A DNA stretch of 64,000 bases from Arcanobacterium pinnipediorum (GTDB taxonomy: Bacteria > Actinomycetota > Actinomycetes > Actinomycetales > Actinomycetaceae), in the NCBI RefSeq assembly GCF_023973165.1, contig NZ_CP099547.1, positions 310,001 to 374,000 on the forward strand. Direction: 5' to 3'. The notes under the pieces are model-generated. The model ran no database searches. It was given only the letters and a program-made list of their open reading frames with translations, and had not been told where the DNA came from. Shown here piece by piece: positions 26,938 through 35,086 of this stretch. Every line of letters begins with the position of its first letter. The stretch's first letter is position 1. Both the position numbers and the translations under genes were made by a program.

Positions 26938-27714
26938 ATGTATGTTGGAATTTTTAAAGACGAAGAAACGCTCGCTAAAGCCGCAGCACAGTATTTGATC
27001 AACAAGCTCAATGAATCTGATTCCAAGGTCGTAGGCGTGGCCACCGGTTCCACACCGCTACCACTTTATAAAGAACTGCGCCAGGCCCACGCTGCTGGTA
27101 CTTTCTCTCTCGAAGGCTTTAAGGCCTTCGCTCTCGATGAGTACATCGGCATCGATCCAGAGCACCCAGAGCGTTACCGCAACGTGTTGCGCGCCGAGCT
27201 TGTTGGAGATGAGCGCACCGGTTTGCGCGAAGAAGATCTCAACACCCCAGATGGTAGCGCGGCTGACCCGTATGGAGCTGCCCAGGCGTATGATAAGGCG
27301 ATTAAGGATTCGGGCGGCATCGTCGTTCAGATTCTCGGCATCGGTTCTGATGGTCACATCGGTTTCAACGAACCAGGTGGTGCTCTGACCTCACGTACAC
27401 ACGTCGAAGCGTTAACAGCACAAACTCGCGAAGATAACGCCCGCTTCTTCGACAATGATCTGGCCAAGGTTCCAACCCGCTGCATCACCCAAGGATTGGG
27501 CACCATCATGGAGTGTGGTGTGCCGCTGCTGATTGCTACTGGCGCTGGTAAGGCAGACGCAGTTCGCGAACTTGTTGAGGGTGGTGTTTCAGCCAAGTGG
27601 CCAGCCACGATTCTGCAGATGCATCAAGAAGCTGTAGTTTTCTTAGATGAAGCCGCCGCAGCTAAGCTTGAACTCAAAGACTTCTACATGGAACGCTGGG
27701 AGTCACTACGATGA
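26938..27714 (+). CDS. nagB: Glucosamine-6-phosphate deaminase
   Basis: NagB converts glucosamine-6-phosphate to fructose-6-phosphate and ammonia. From ATG 26938 it has 258 residues, the normal size. The frame is open further upstream, but that extension overlaps nanE and is unlike the family. Motifs are VGVATGSTPLPLY near residue 33, FALDEYIGI near 63, the active-site GIGSDGHIGFNEPG near 133 and TQGLGTIMECGVPLLIATGAGKA (two halves) near 180. GAAAGAAG lies upstream as a Shine-Dalgarno sequence. The stop overlaps the ATG of nagA (ATGA). Confidence 0.95.
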   Translation: MYVGIFKDEETLAKAAAQYLINKLNESDSKVVGVATGSTPLPLYKELRQAHAAGTFSLEGFKAFALDEYIGIDPEHPERYRNVLRAELVGDERTGLREEDLNTPDGSAADPYGAAQAYDKAIKDSGGIVVQILGIGSDGHIGFNEPGGALTSRTHVEALTAQTREDNARFFDNDLAKVPTRCITQGLGTIMECGVPLLIATGAGKADAVRELVEGGVSAKWPATILQMHQEAVVFLDEAAAAKLELKDFYMERWESLR

Positions 27715-28871
27715 GCGTTTTCGAAGGAAAAGTTCTCAACGCACGCGGTGAGCTTGTTGGTGGCGGTTTGGAGATCGACGACGACGGCGTGCTCGTCAAT
27801 CTTTTACCTGTTGGTGATGAGTTGGCGCACGGATGGATCACGCCAGGGCTGATCGATATTCACAACCATGGCGGTGGGGGTGCTTCCTTCCCAGACGAAA
27901 CTGACCTTGACGGGGTTTATACGGGGATTGAGGCTCATCGCCAGCTTGGCACTACCGCAATGTTGGCTTCTACTGTTTCGATGATCGATCCGGTGCCTGC
28001 TATTGAGAACTTGGTCAAGGCATGTGAAGCTGGGCAATTGTTGGGCATCCACATGGAAGGTCCATATATTTCTCCGCATAAGTGTGGGGCACAAAATCCT
28101 GCCGCAGTGCGCAATCCCGACGTCGATGAGTTGCGTACTTGGTTAGAGGTAGGCAAGGGCTGGATTAAGTCAATGACTATTGCGCCCGAAGTCGATAACG
28201 CTTATGAAGCGGCGTGTTTATTGCTCGATTTTGGGGCACTACCTTCGTGGGGACACACCAGTGGCACTACTGCCGATGCGCGTGATCTTATTGCGCGCAC
28301 GACCGAATATGGCCGATCGAAGGGGATTGAGGTGCCACAAACGGCAACGCATTTATTTAATGCTATGCCTACCCTTGCCCACCGCGAGCCAGGTCCAGTT
28401 CGTGAGCTGATTGCTTCGGCGTGCCGTGGCGAAACTGTTGTAGAGCTCGTTGCCGATACTATCCACGTCCACCCCGATCTGGTTGGTGATGTTGTACGGG
28501 TAGTTGAAGATTCGGGCCAGATGGCTGGCGTAGCATTCGTCACCGATGCTATGGCTGGGGCTGGAATGCCTGATGGGGATTACATCCTAGGTTCCCTCGC
28601 AGTTACTATCATCGACGGGGTTGCTCGGCTGACCGATGGTGGCGCGATTGCTGGTGGTACTGCGCGTTTGGCGGAGGAGATCCAGCGGATGGTTACCGGC
28701 GGGCACTTGGATATGGAATCGGCTGTGCGTTGTTGTGTTGCCGGTCCAGCTCGTGCACTGGGACTGCGTGGCGATGAACCTGGCGTTACTTTGGATTTCG
28801 AAGTGGGCAAGAAGCCGAACTTCGTCGTCTTTGACGCTGATTTGAATATGACGCACTATCAGCGCGCATAG
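27711..28871 (+). CDS. nagA: N-acetylglucosamine-6-phosphate deacetylase
   Basis: NagA removes the acetyl group from GlcNAc-6-P, giving NagB its substrate. The 386-residue amidohydrolase has GLIDIHNHGGGGASFPD near residue 47, GIHMEGPYISPHKCGAQN near 114 with the metal-binding Glu, SWGHTSGTTADA near 180, TATHLFNAMPTLAHREPG near 213 and FVTDAMAGAGMPDG near 277 with the catalytic Asp. HxH in the first motif is HNH, as in other NagA proteins. ATGA overlap with nagB shows coupling. The order nanK-nanE-nagB-nagA feeds ManNAc and GlcNAc-6-P into glycolysis; no transporter or sialic acid lyase is in the window. Confidence 0.95.
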   Translation: MSVFEGKVLNARGELVGGGLEIDDDGVLVNLLPVGDELAHGWITPGLIDIHNHGGGGASFPDETDLDGVYTGIEAHRQLGTTAMLASTVSMIDPVPAIENLVKACEAGQLLGIHMEGPYISPHKCGAQNPAAVRNPDVDELRTWLEVGKGWIKSMTIAPEVDNAYEAACLLLDFGALPSWGHTSGTTADARDLIARTTEYGRSKGIEVPQTATHLFNAMPTLAHREPGPVRELIASACRGETVVELVADTIHVHPDLVGDVVRVVEDSGQMAGVAFVTDAMAGAGMPDGDYILGSLAVTIIDGVARLTDGGAIAGGTARLAEEIQRMVTGGHLDMESAVRCCVAGPARALGLRGDEPGVTLDFEVGKKPNFVVFDADLNMTHYQRA

Positions 28872-28970
28872 ATTTTGATGTTTACGGACTCTACGCGAGT
28901 TCTGGGCGGACTGGATATTGCATAAGTGTTATGCGGTATCTGGTCCGCTTTTCCATGTAAGCTGGTAGTG

Positions 28971-29579
28971 ATGAACGATGTCATAACTGCCTCAGTCGAT
29001 AAACGTATTCTCGCCGATCAGTTCGAAAGTCAAGCTTTGCCGTTACTGGATCAGCTTTATGGTGCAGCGTTGCGCCTTACTCGTAATCCTGCTGATGCCG
29101 AGGATTTAGTCCAAGAAACCTATGCCAAGGCTTTCGCGGCATTCCATCAATATAAGCAGGGCACTAATCTCAAGGCGTGGCTGTATCGTATTCTCAATAA
29201 TGCCTTCATTTCTAACTATCGCAAGGCGCAGCGTAGACCAAAAGAAAGTGACTCAGATCAGGTAGAAGATTGGCAAGAATATGCTGCCTCTACTCATGAT
29301 TCACGAGGTTTGATGTCTGCTGAAGCCGAAGTTCTACAAACCCTTCCCGATTCGGAGATCAAAGATGCGTTAGACCAGCTTTCTGACGATCGTCGAACAG
29401 TGGTGTATTTAGCTGATATTGAAGGGTTTTCCTATCAGGAAATTGCCGACATTGTTGGGGTGCCAATTGGCACAGTGATGTCTCGCCTTCACCGTGGGCG
29501 TACTCAGCTCAGAGAGATTCTTCGTGACTATGCCCGCGGACTGGGATATAAAGTAAAGCAGAAGGCGGAGGAGAAGTAG
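28971..29579 (+). CDS. sigH: ECF RNA polymerase sigma factor, SigH/SigR-like
   Basis: This is a sigma factor of the redox-responsive ECF12 group. From ATG 28971 it has about 202 residues. Region 2 includes [27 protein letters not shown] with the -10-recognising helix [18 protein letters not shown]. Region 4 includes [29 protein letters not shown]. The last codons overlap the GTG of a zinc anti-sigma gene, the classic SigR-RsrA or SigH-RshA order. In that system, oxidation of the anti-sigma zinc thiols frees the factor to induce thioredoxin and other thiol genes. A GTG at 28968 is an alternative start. Confidence 0.9.
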   Translation: MNDVITASVDKRILADQFESQALPLLDQLYGAALRLTRNPADAEDLVQETYAKAFAAFHQYKQGTNLKAWLYRILNNAFISNYRKAQRRPKESDSDQVEDWQEYAASTHDSRGLMSAEAEVLQTLPDSEIKDALDQLSDDRRTVVYLADIEGFSYQEIADIVGVPIGTVMSRLHRGRTQLREILRDYARGLGYKVKQKAEEK

Positions 29580-29860
29580 TGAAACGTTTTGACGATTTAT
29601 TGGACCAACTAGATGAGTGCCACTGTGCCGAGGTGGAGTGTGATTGCTCAGAAGTTTTAGCGCATTTGTTTGAGCTTGTTGATGAAGGCATACCGTGTGA
29701 TCAAGCGCAGCGAATGTTACAGCACAGCGCTGGATGTGATCATTGTGCAGATATGATCCGTGCGGAAGTTAAAGTGCGAGTCGCATTACAACGTTCGTGT
29801 GGATCTGAAGTAGCTCCCGAAGAGCTGCGGGCGCGGATTGCAGATGCTTTGCAAGGCTAG
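29579..29860 (+). CDS. rsrA: Zinc-containing anti-sigma factor, RsrA/RshA-like
   Basis: The 93-residue protein is Cys-rich, with the ZAS motif HSAGCDHCADMI (HxxxCxxC) at about residues 49-56. Further Cys residues lie at positions 14, 20 and 22 and just before the motif (GIPCDQ). This matches RsrA/RshA, which bind their sigma factor and release it on disulfide formation. GTG at 29579 overlaps the sigma stop TAG by one base. The product is cytoplasmic, with no membrane segment. It pairs with the SigH-like factor immediately upstream. Confidence 0.9.
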   Translation: MKRFDDLLDQLDECHCAEVECDCSEVLAHLFELVDEGIPCDQAQRMLQHSAGCDHCADMIRAEVKVRVALQRSCGSEVAPEELRARIADALQG

Positions 29861-30052
29861 CTTTTGATGAAGAATTACGCTGTGGGGTTTGATTTTTCTG
29901 CTCGTGTTCTTCTCCAAGGCAGCCATCCTATTAGTCAACATTGCTCCAGCGTGAGTGGCTCCATCAATGTCAATATGACGCAGTAGCCTATAGCCGGTAG
30001 AATATGTTTTTGTCGTGCCGTAAATCTACGGCCGGAGTTGAAGGAGTACACT

Positions 30053-30127
30053 ATGTCGAAGCGTTCGCGTAAGCGCCGTGACCGCAAGAAGCGCGGTTCA
30101 AACCACGGCAAGCGTCCCAACACCTGA
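30053..30127 (+). CDS. Ribosomal protein bL37
   Basis: A 24-residue ORF from ATG 30053 to TGA 30127 encodes MSKRSRKRRDRKKRGSNHGK then RPNT. The pattern (K/R-rich start, then NHGKRPN) matches the tiny actinobacterial 50S protein bL37, described from mycobacterial ribosome structures. AAGGAG at 30041-30046 lies 6 bases before the ATG. It follows sigH-rsrA and is followed by a strong terminator. The gene is below the size limit of most gene finders and is often missed. Confidence 0.9.
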   Translation: MSKRSRKRRDRKKRGSNHGKRPNT

Positions 30128-30163
30128 TCTTGGGTCCGAAGCTTGGGAATCTCTTGATTCCAA

Positions 30164-30198
30164 TGAAAAGAGAGCAACTAATAGTTGCTCTCTTTTCA
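30164..30198 (+). terminator. Intrinsic terminator after bL37
   Basis: A perfect 16-bp stem (30164-30179 with 30183-30198) has loop AAT and an A-rich 5' and T-rich 3' flank. It also lies 24 bp beyond the stop of the minus-strand gene at 30222, so it can serve both sides. Confidence 0.85.
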
Positions 30199-30221
30199 TA
30201 TGTTAATTGCGCACTGGATTC

Positions 30222-30584
30222 TTAGGTGTGCGTTTTTTCTTTCAAAACGATGAAAGCTGAAGCGATAAGTGCGATCATGCCGGCAAGGATGATCGGTAGG
30301 AATCCTTGCGTCCATGGCGGATTAGGTGACATATTATCTGCTGCTTCGACCATCGAGCCGAAAGCAAGCATTGCGTAGACGAAGCACGCAAGTGATGTGA
30401 CCCAAAGCAGCGCTGTAGCGGTTCTCGCTACGTTGTTTAGTTGCGAATCTTTAGTCAACAACACAACGGCGGCAACAAACAAAGCTACGCTAATGAAAGA
30501 ACCTATCGGAGCTAGGATGAAAGGAGCTAAGATGGCTCCTACTGGCCACGTCGCCAGAAATATCTTCTCTTTTGTCTTAGTCAA
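30222..30584 (-). CDS. Small polytopic membrane protein, unknown
   Basis: The 120-residue protein has four predicted membrane segments (about 12-30, 33-50, 58-78 and 92-113) and a basic C-terminus ending LKEKTHT. No family is recognised. It starts with TTG at 30584, after GGAGGGAAG, and the start overlaps the end of the DUF2599 reading frame (stop 30577-30579). It was therefore once the second gene of an operon with that secreted-protein gene. The upstream gene is now broken, so expression of this one may be reduced. Confidence 0.6.
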   Translation of the reverse strand: MTKTKEKIFLATWPVGAILAPFILAPIGSFISVALFVAAVVLLTKDSQLNNVARTATALLWVTSLACFVYAMLAFGSMVEAADNMSPNPPWTQGFLPIILAGMIALIASAFIVLKEKTHT

Positions 30585-31652
30585 TTATCTTCCCTCCACC
30601 TGGATTGCACATTGAGTTAACAGTTTGCAGGTAGCCGACGTTGGGGCGCCATTCATCAAGATTCCACGTCGATTTCCAAAAAGTAAATTGTTGGTGACAG
30701 ATATATTGGTCTCGCATGTCGTCAAGATTGACGTTTAGTCCTCTATTCTTGTATTTCGCGTAAAGTTCGTTTCAGCCCGCAACACCAACTAAATAACCAG
30801 GAGCATTAGCGCGCGCCCAACCCGTTGGTGAAACCTTAAGGGTCCACCCTTCACCCCGGTGCTCCCATCTTGCCGTTGAAATTAAGTCGAAACCTAACCA
30901 AGGATCAGCAACTACCGGATAGGTAACATCTGCCCCTCGATGTTCTACATGCTGTATAACGGCATTACCCTCGATGGTGTAGTAAGTGGGAACTTCCATC
31001 CCCTTAGTGTCAATTGCCCAAGGGGCAGAAATTCCGCCAACCAGATCATTATTAGAGTTTAGAATATACACGCCCTTCAGAGGTTCGGTTCTCCCCTCAG
31101 GGGTGTAAATTGTTCTAGTTCCGCACCAGTCACCAATCGTAAGTCCGAAGATAAATCCAGCCTATGGTGAAATTCTTGAGGGCTATCTATTGAGGTTATG
31201 ACAGTGTTGATTCGTACGCCATCTTTTGTTGCTTGTACCGTTTGAGCGAGATTCTCGCCAGCATAAACAACGGATCCATCGTCTGTAAGTGGACCTTTGC
31301 TCTTCACTTCAGGGTCTAGAAACAGTTTAGCGCTAGAGGTAGGAGAGGGGCTGTTAGTCGAAGTAATAACAACTGGCTTGTAGGTGTCTTTAGGGATCTC
31401 TACATCCACATCACCGCGCGAAAGATATCCATCTTCGGTTGGGACGGCTTCTATGTTATTAATAGCTACTTTATCGGGCGTTGCTTGAGCGACAATTTAA
31501 GCAAGTTCCTGATCGCCTAGATCACGTGAATTCTCAGATAAGGGTGACGCAAACGCGTAAGTCATAGTGCCGATAGCAAGAGTGCATGAAGTGGCAATTG
31601 ACGTGAGTACTGATATTTTTCTGATGGTTCTTCCATTCCTCGAAGTGAACAT
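30577..31652 (-). pseudogene. DUF2599-domain secreted protein, broken by three lesions
   Basis: Read from ATG 31652, the frame gives a signal peptide (KISVLTSIATSCTLAIG, then TYAFAS), and a continuous protein of about 358 residues can be rebuilt across three lesions. These are an in-frame TAA at 31497-31499 after ELA; a one-base frameshift near 31110, beyond which IYTPEGRTEPLKGVYIL continues; and a TGA at 30772-30774 where the C-terminal domain reads VGVAG-stop-NELYAKY. The C-terminal part has GWTLKVSPTGWARAN, DMRDQYICHQQF and WNLDEWRPNVGYLQTV, which is the DUF2599 pattern. A Trp is expected at the TGA (TGG to TGA). Function of DUF2599 is unknown. Confidence 0.8.
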
Positions 31653-32055
31653 TTAGTGAGATTTCACATGTGTGCCATCTCACTCTTTGAGTGTATAAGA
31701 AATATGTGACCTGGTGAAGTGAAATTGCGAAATAGGTAACATCTCTTTTAACTGTGCACGAAAACTCATGTTCGTGGGTGGTATGTGGCGAAGGTGAGAC
31801 AATGCGTTCCTGGCAGGCGTTAATGTCTCGAAGCTCCCCTTTGATGTTGTGGGGCGCGACGACGAGCAGGCAATCGCTAGTGTGGTAAAGAATGCGCATG
31901 TCTTGAGTATGGTGAAGCGCAAGACTGCGTTAGGTAGTGGAATAGACAAGTTAACTCGCTGACTGGAATACCACGTATCACACGTTCTTAGCTCACCGCA
32001 CCCGGCTACCAAATGGTAGCTGAGTTCCCACTTATGCCAGGTTGAGCCCGGCTAA
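31653..32055. other. Decayed non-coding stretch
   Basis: No intact gene is supported here. On the plus strand a frame around 31770-31955 reads NVSKLPFDVVGRDDEQAIAS then VVKNAHVLSMVKRKT up to a stop, with a stop just before it. It could be the remnant of a small gene that I do not recognise. The stretch lies between the DUF2599 pseudogene and a transposase remnant, so it looks like a decaying zone. Confidence 0.4.
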
Positions 32056-32265
32056 AACTTGTTAAACACTCTGGTGAAGAAAGGTACTTTGGTTACCTAT
32101 CTTGACCCTATACTCCACATCGATGGTGATCGTGTTGCGTCGACGTCGAATCATATTGAGGGTGTGATTAACACTTAGTTGCAGTTATCGCTAAGTGTTT
32201 ATCAGGGTATGGGCCTTGATCGTCAAGTTGAAACCATGTTGTCGTGGTCGGTGCCCACATGCTGA
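32056..32265 (+). pseudogene. Remnant of an IS1249-type transposase (C-terminal part)
   Basis: A frame from 32056 reads NLLNTLVKKGTLVTYLDPIL, then HIDGDRVASTSNHIEGVINT, an in-frame TAG (32176-32178), and LSVYQGMGLDRQ, ending TGA 32263-32265. It parallels the intact transposase at 60160-61296, which has RLVDSGHLFTFLNPDL, NNQIEGGINSPL and RRHRGMSID at matching places. Only the C-terminal third survives, with no inverted repeats. The divergence shows it is an older, different copy. Confidence 0.7.
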
Positions 32266-32320
32266 ATTACCTGCCCAGCCAATAACACATTTTTGCTACA
32301 GGCACCTACATGCTTTGCGC

Positions 32321-32536
32321 CTACGCTTTGGCGTCCTCTTCTGGATTTTTTGGCGGGCGCCCGCGTTTGGGAAGTTTTCCGGTACTGGTTGGTAGTCGAC
32401 CGGCACGGCGTAGCCCATCGCGCAAGATCACTTCGATTTGCGCGTTGACTGACCGTAAATCATCCTCGGCCCAGCGGGCGATGGCATCGTGGACTGCTGG
32501 GTCGAGGCGAAGTGAGATTGCTTTTCGTTGTGCCAT
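32321..32536 (-). CDS. Ribbon-helix-helix (Arc-like) DNA-binding protein
   Basis: From ATG 32536 the protein has 71 residues. MAQRKAISLRLDPAVHDAIA, then RWAEDDLRSVNAQIEVILRDGLRR, is a ribbon-helix-helix fold, with a basic Pro-rich tail. Longer open frame upstream overlaps the SPFH gene and is not needed. Small Arc-like proteins encoded just after SPFH/band 7 genes are a recurrent pair in Actinobacteria (from memory). Here the gap is 16 bp and both genes point the same way, so they form one operon. It may bind the palindrome upstream of the pair. Its role as toxin-antitoxin partner is not supported. Confidence 0.82.
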   Translation of the reverse strand: MAQRKAISLRLDPAVHDAIARWAEDDLRSVNAQIEVILRDGLRRAGRLPTSTGKLPKRGRPPKNPEEDAKA

Positions 32537-32552
32537 CTTGTCAGTATGTTGG

Positions 32553-33518
32553 TTACTGGTAGAGGCCGCCAGCGTTGATAACTGGCTGGGTCTGGCCGTC
32601 AGAACACAAAACAACGAGCAGGTTGGAAACCATGGCGGCGCGTCGTTCTGGATCAAGATCGACGATATTTTTTTGTTCGAGTTGATCCAGTGCCATCTCA
32701 ACCATAGATACCGCGCCGTCTACGATTGTTTCGCGAGCATCCACGATTGCCGCAGCTTGCTGGCGCTGTAGCATTGCTTGGGCGATTTCAGGAGCGTAAG
32801 AGAGAGAAGAAATGCGCGTCTCCACGATTTCTAAGCCGGCAACGCTCACTCGTTCGGCAACTTCATTAGCTAGTTCGATGCTGATATCTTCGGTAGATCC
32901 GCGTAGTGAGGAGCGGCCATCTACTGGGAAATCGTAAGGGTGCTGGGTGGCAATGTGCCGGAGCGCTGATTCGGACTGGGACTTAATAAATTCTACGTAG
33001 TTCTCCACAGAGAATTGCGCTTTAGCGGTATCAGCTACTTGCCAGACGACGATCGCAGCAATATTAATCGGATTACCGCTGTAATCGTTGACCTTTGTCT
33101 CGTTGGTCTCGAAATTGCGTACTCGCACCGAGACTTTCTTACGACTTGAGAGTGGGTAGGTGAAGCCAAAACCGGTGATGCGGATAGTTCCTTTGTAGGT
33201 ACCAAAGAGTTGGACGACGCGTGATTCTCCGGGGGAGATGACGATGAAGCCACTTAGCATTATGACACTGACTAAGATTACGATCGCACAACCTGCCATG
33301 ATGATACCCGTCAGGGTGGTGGCGCTACCAGAATCTTGCGCGATGGCTCCTTGGATAAAGAACCACGAACTTACAATGATAGCTGCGATGACGATGAAGA
33401 GCGCAACTATCGCGAGACCAGTTGGCAGGCACCACGCTCGCTTTTCCGTTACATCAACTCTGATGCCGGAGTGTCCTACCGGATCGGCTGCTACCTTCAC
33501 TGTTGGAGTGGTGCTCAT
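32553..33518 (-). CDS. SPFH/band 7 domain membrane protein
   Basis: The 321-residue protein has two membrane segments at the N-terminus (about 30-57 and 68-93). An SPFH domain follows: [21 protein letters not shown] near residue 90 (first strand pair), [29 protein letters not shown] (second half of the domain), then a helical region with [25 protein letters not shown] proteins (flotillin/stomatin/prohibitin types) form membrane rings that organise lipids or control proteases. It precedes the Arc-like gene by 16 bp. A perfect 44-bp inverted repeat lies just upstream of its ATG, suggesting special regulation. Confidence 0.87.
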   Translation of the reverse strand: MSTTPTVKVAADPVGHSGIRVDVTEKRAWCLPTGLAIVALFIVIAAIIVSSWFFIQGAIAQDSGSATTLTGIIMAGCAIVILVSVIMLSGFIVISPGESRVVQLFGTYKGTIRITGFGFTYPLSSRKKVSVRVRNFETNETKVNDYSGNPINIAAIVVWQVADTAKAQFSVENYVEFIKSQSESALRHIATQHPYDFPVDGRSSLRGSTEDISIELANEVAERVSVAGLEIVETRISSLSYAPEIAQAMLQRQQAAAIVDARETIVDGAVSMVEMALDQLEQKNIVDLDPERRAAMVSNLLVVLCSDGQTQPVINAGGLYQ

Positions 33519-33526
33519 AATAAAAT

Positions 33527-33577
33527 CCTATCCTCGTAAAAGTGATATTAAAATGATATCACTTTTACGAGGATAGG
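33527..33577. promoter_or_regulatory. Perfect inverted repeat, 22-bp arms, upstream of SPFH gene
   Basis: Arms 33527-33548 and 33556-33577 are exact reverse complements, separated by 7 bases. The palindrome begins 9 bp before the SPFH ATG. The inner part contains TGATAT and ATATCA elements, TGATATCA-like half sites. Possible roles are an operator for the Arc-like protein or an mRNA hairpin masking the start. It is also placed to act as a terminator for nothing obvious, so regulation is the better reading. Confidence 0.6.
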
Positions 33578-33666
33578 CAAGGTGTCCACATCAAGTTCAC
33601 GCACTTGGAAGTGTGACTAACGATTTTAGCCTCCAAACCAGCAGTGAACTTGGCGTGTTTTAATTC

Positions 33667-34914
33667 CTAGTGCTTGTGTGTAGCTGTGCGCATCGGTTTT
33701 ACGTCAGGATCGATAAACCCTAAATCCTCGGCAGTTTCTGGAATTTCATTGGTCAACCAACGTGCCGTATCGTCGTCGGCGTGCTGACGTACAATCGTGC
33801 GGAACTCGCCCATCTCGAAGTACAAGCAATTGGTAAGCGGATTGCGCTTGTGCTTAATGATCTTATACAACCAGTAGATAAACAAACCAATATTGAACAG
33901 CAATGCTGCCCAAGCGCAGACGATATTAGCAACTGGATTCATGGTGGCGTAGTTCGTCATTGAGCTTGGCTTAACCAGCAGCTCGGGCAGTAAATTATTG
34001 GCTGCAATCCAGAACATCAATGTAAAGCATCGGAACCAAATCCACTGACCTTTAGCCCAAGTGAAGGCAGGAATCGTACACGCCAGAAGCAAAGCGAAGG
34101 TGCAATACCAGGTGTAGTCAGCAAGAGCGTTATACAAGAACGCATGGTTCCACAAATCGTAGGCAATGACCCATGGCCAAACCATATCCACCCAGATAAG
34201 TCCGCGCACCTGCTTCTTGCCGTTCGCCGTCGTCGTCTTCGATTCTGAGGTGACGAAGATCTTACCCAAACCGGTAATCGTAATAATATTGAGCAAACCT
34301 GCAAGTGCGGAAACGATGTTCCAGTGCCCGCCAATGGTGCGGAATCCAGTGGCTGGATCAATGCCGACGTGATTGGCTTCGAAGTTAGCTGCCAGAGCTT
34401 GATACCATTCGGCGGAATGCAGCGGTGCAGTTATGCCACGAGATTCAGGCAAGCCGTTAAGGACGTCAATCGAATGGGAGGCGTTGATGTCTTGCAAACA
34501 TTGTGGGCTTGCTGCACACGCATAGTAGGAATCAGCTTGGAAGAAAATAGTAATATCGCGGATATTGGCTTCCATGATATTAACTGCTAATCCTAGCCAG
34601 AGCGCAATCCCCATCCATAGTGCGTATTTGCGTGCCTTGTCCGGATGGCGTTTGCCAAACACCAACAGGTAACCAGTCATTGTTGCCGTGGCGATCATGA
34701 TGACGAACTTGCCAAATGGGAACCAGCCCACCATAGGTACTCCATGGATGATCACGTACGGCATCACCGCAATACCGCCGATAGTCCATAGTGTGAAAAT
34801 GGTCCAGTTCCACCGGCGATTGATTTCAGCTACAGCGATCTGGGCAACGAGAACAATCACCCAGAAAATATAAACTGCGGGAGTTCCGATTTCCCATAGG
34901 AATAGTGACGACAT
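33667..34914 (-). CDS. DUF5692-like polytopic membrane protein
   Basis: The 415-residue protein has about ten predicted membrane segments and a cytoplasmic C-terminal tail of about 60 residues. It is similar to the protein encoded at 36410-37474: both have a W-x-IxYDLWN-x-x-x-x-YN-x-L stretch (VWPWVIAYDLWNHAFLYNAL here, near residue 253), then CTIPAF and a WIWFRCFTL region, and both have an IMEANIRDI/IIEAVIRDF segment. The overall pattern resembles the uncharacterised family DUF5692 (from memory). There is no enzymatic motif I recognise. It is divergent from the SRPBCC-like gene at 35087 and separated from it by about 170 bp. Its role is unknown. Confidence 0.65.
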   Translation of the reverse strand: MSSLFLWEIGTPAVYIFWVIVLVAQIAVAEINRRWNWTIFTLWTIGGIAVMPYVIIHGVPMVGWFPFGKFVIMIATATMTGYLLVFGKRHPDKARKYALWMGIALWLGLAVNIMEANIRDITIFFQADSYYACAASPQCLQDINASHSIDVLNGLPESRGITAPLHSAEWYQALAANFEANHVGIDPATGFRTIGGHWNIVSALAGLLNIITITGLGKIFVTSESKTTTANGKKQVRGLIWVDMVWPWVIAYDLWNHAFLYNALADYTWYCTFALLLACTIPAFTWAKGQWIWFRCFTLMFWIAANNLLPELLVKPSSMTNYATMNPVANIVCAWAALLFNIGLFIYWLYKIIKHKRNPLTNCLYFEMGEFRTIVRQHADDDTARWLTNEIPETAEDLGFIDPDVKPMRTATHKH

Positions 34915-35086
34915 GAGATGTCCTTTGTTCGTATATTGCGGAAAAATGGGCGTCTTATCCGATACATCTCTGTATCGAGTAGGACTTAATCCTCAATATT
35001 AGCGTGAAAAATTTGAGATACTGGAGACTAACGTCACAGAGTAGTGACTGGTCGTATTTTTACGACGGAACAACGAAGGAGAATCG

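Noticed and set aside
30772..30774. In-frame TGA in the DUF2599 gene as a possible selenocysteine codon
   Set aside because: The aligned family residue is expected to be Trp, no SECIS-like hairpin is evident, and two other lesions break the same gene.
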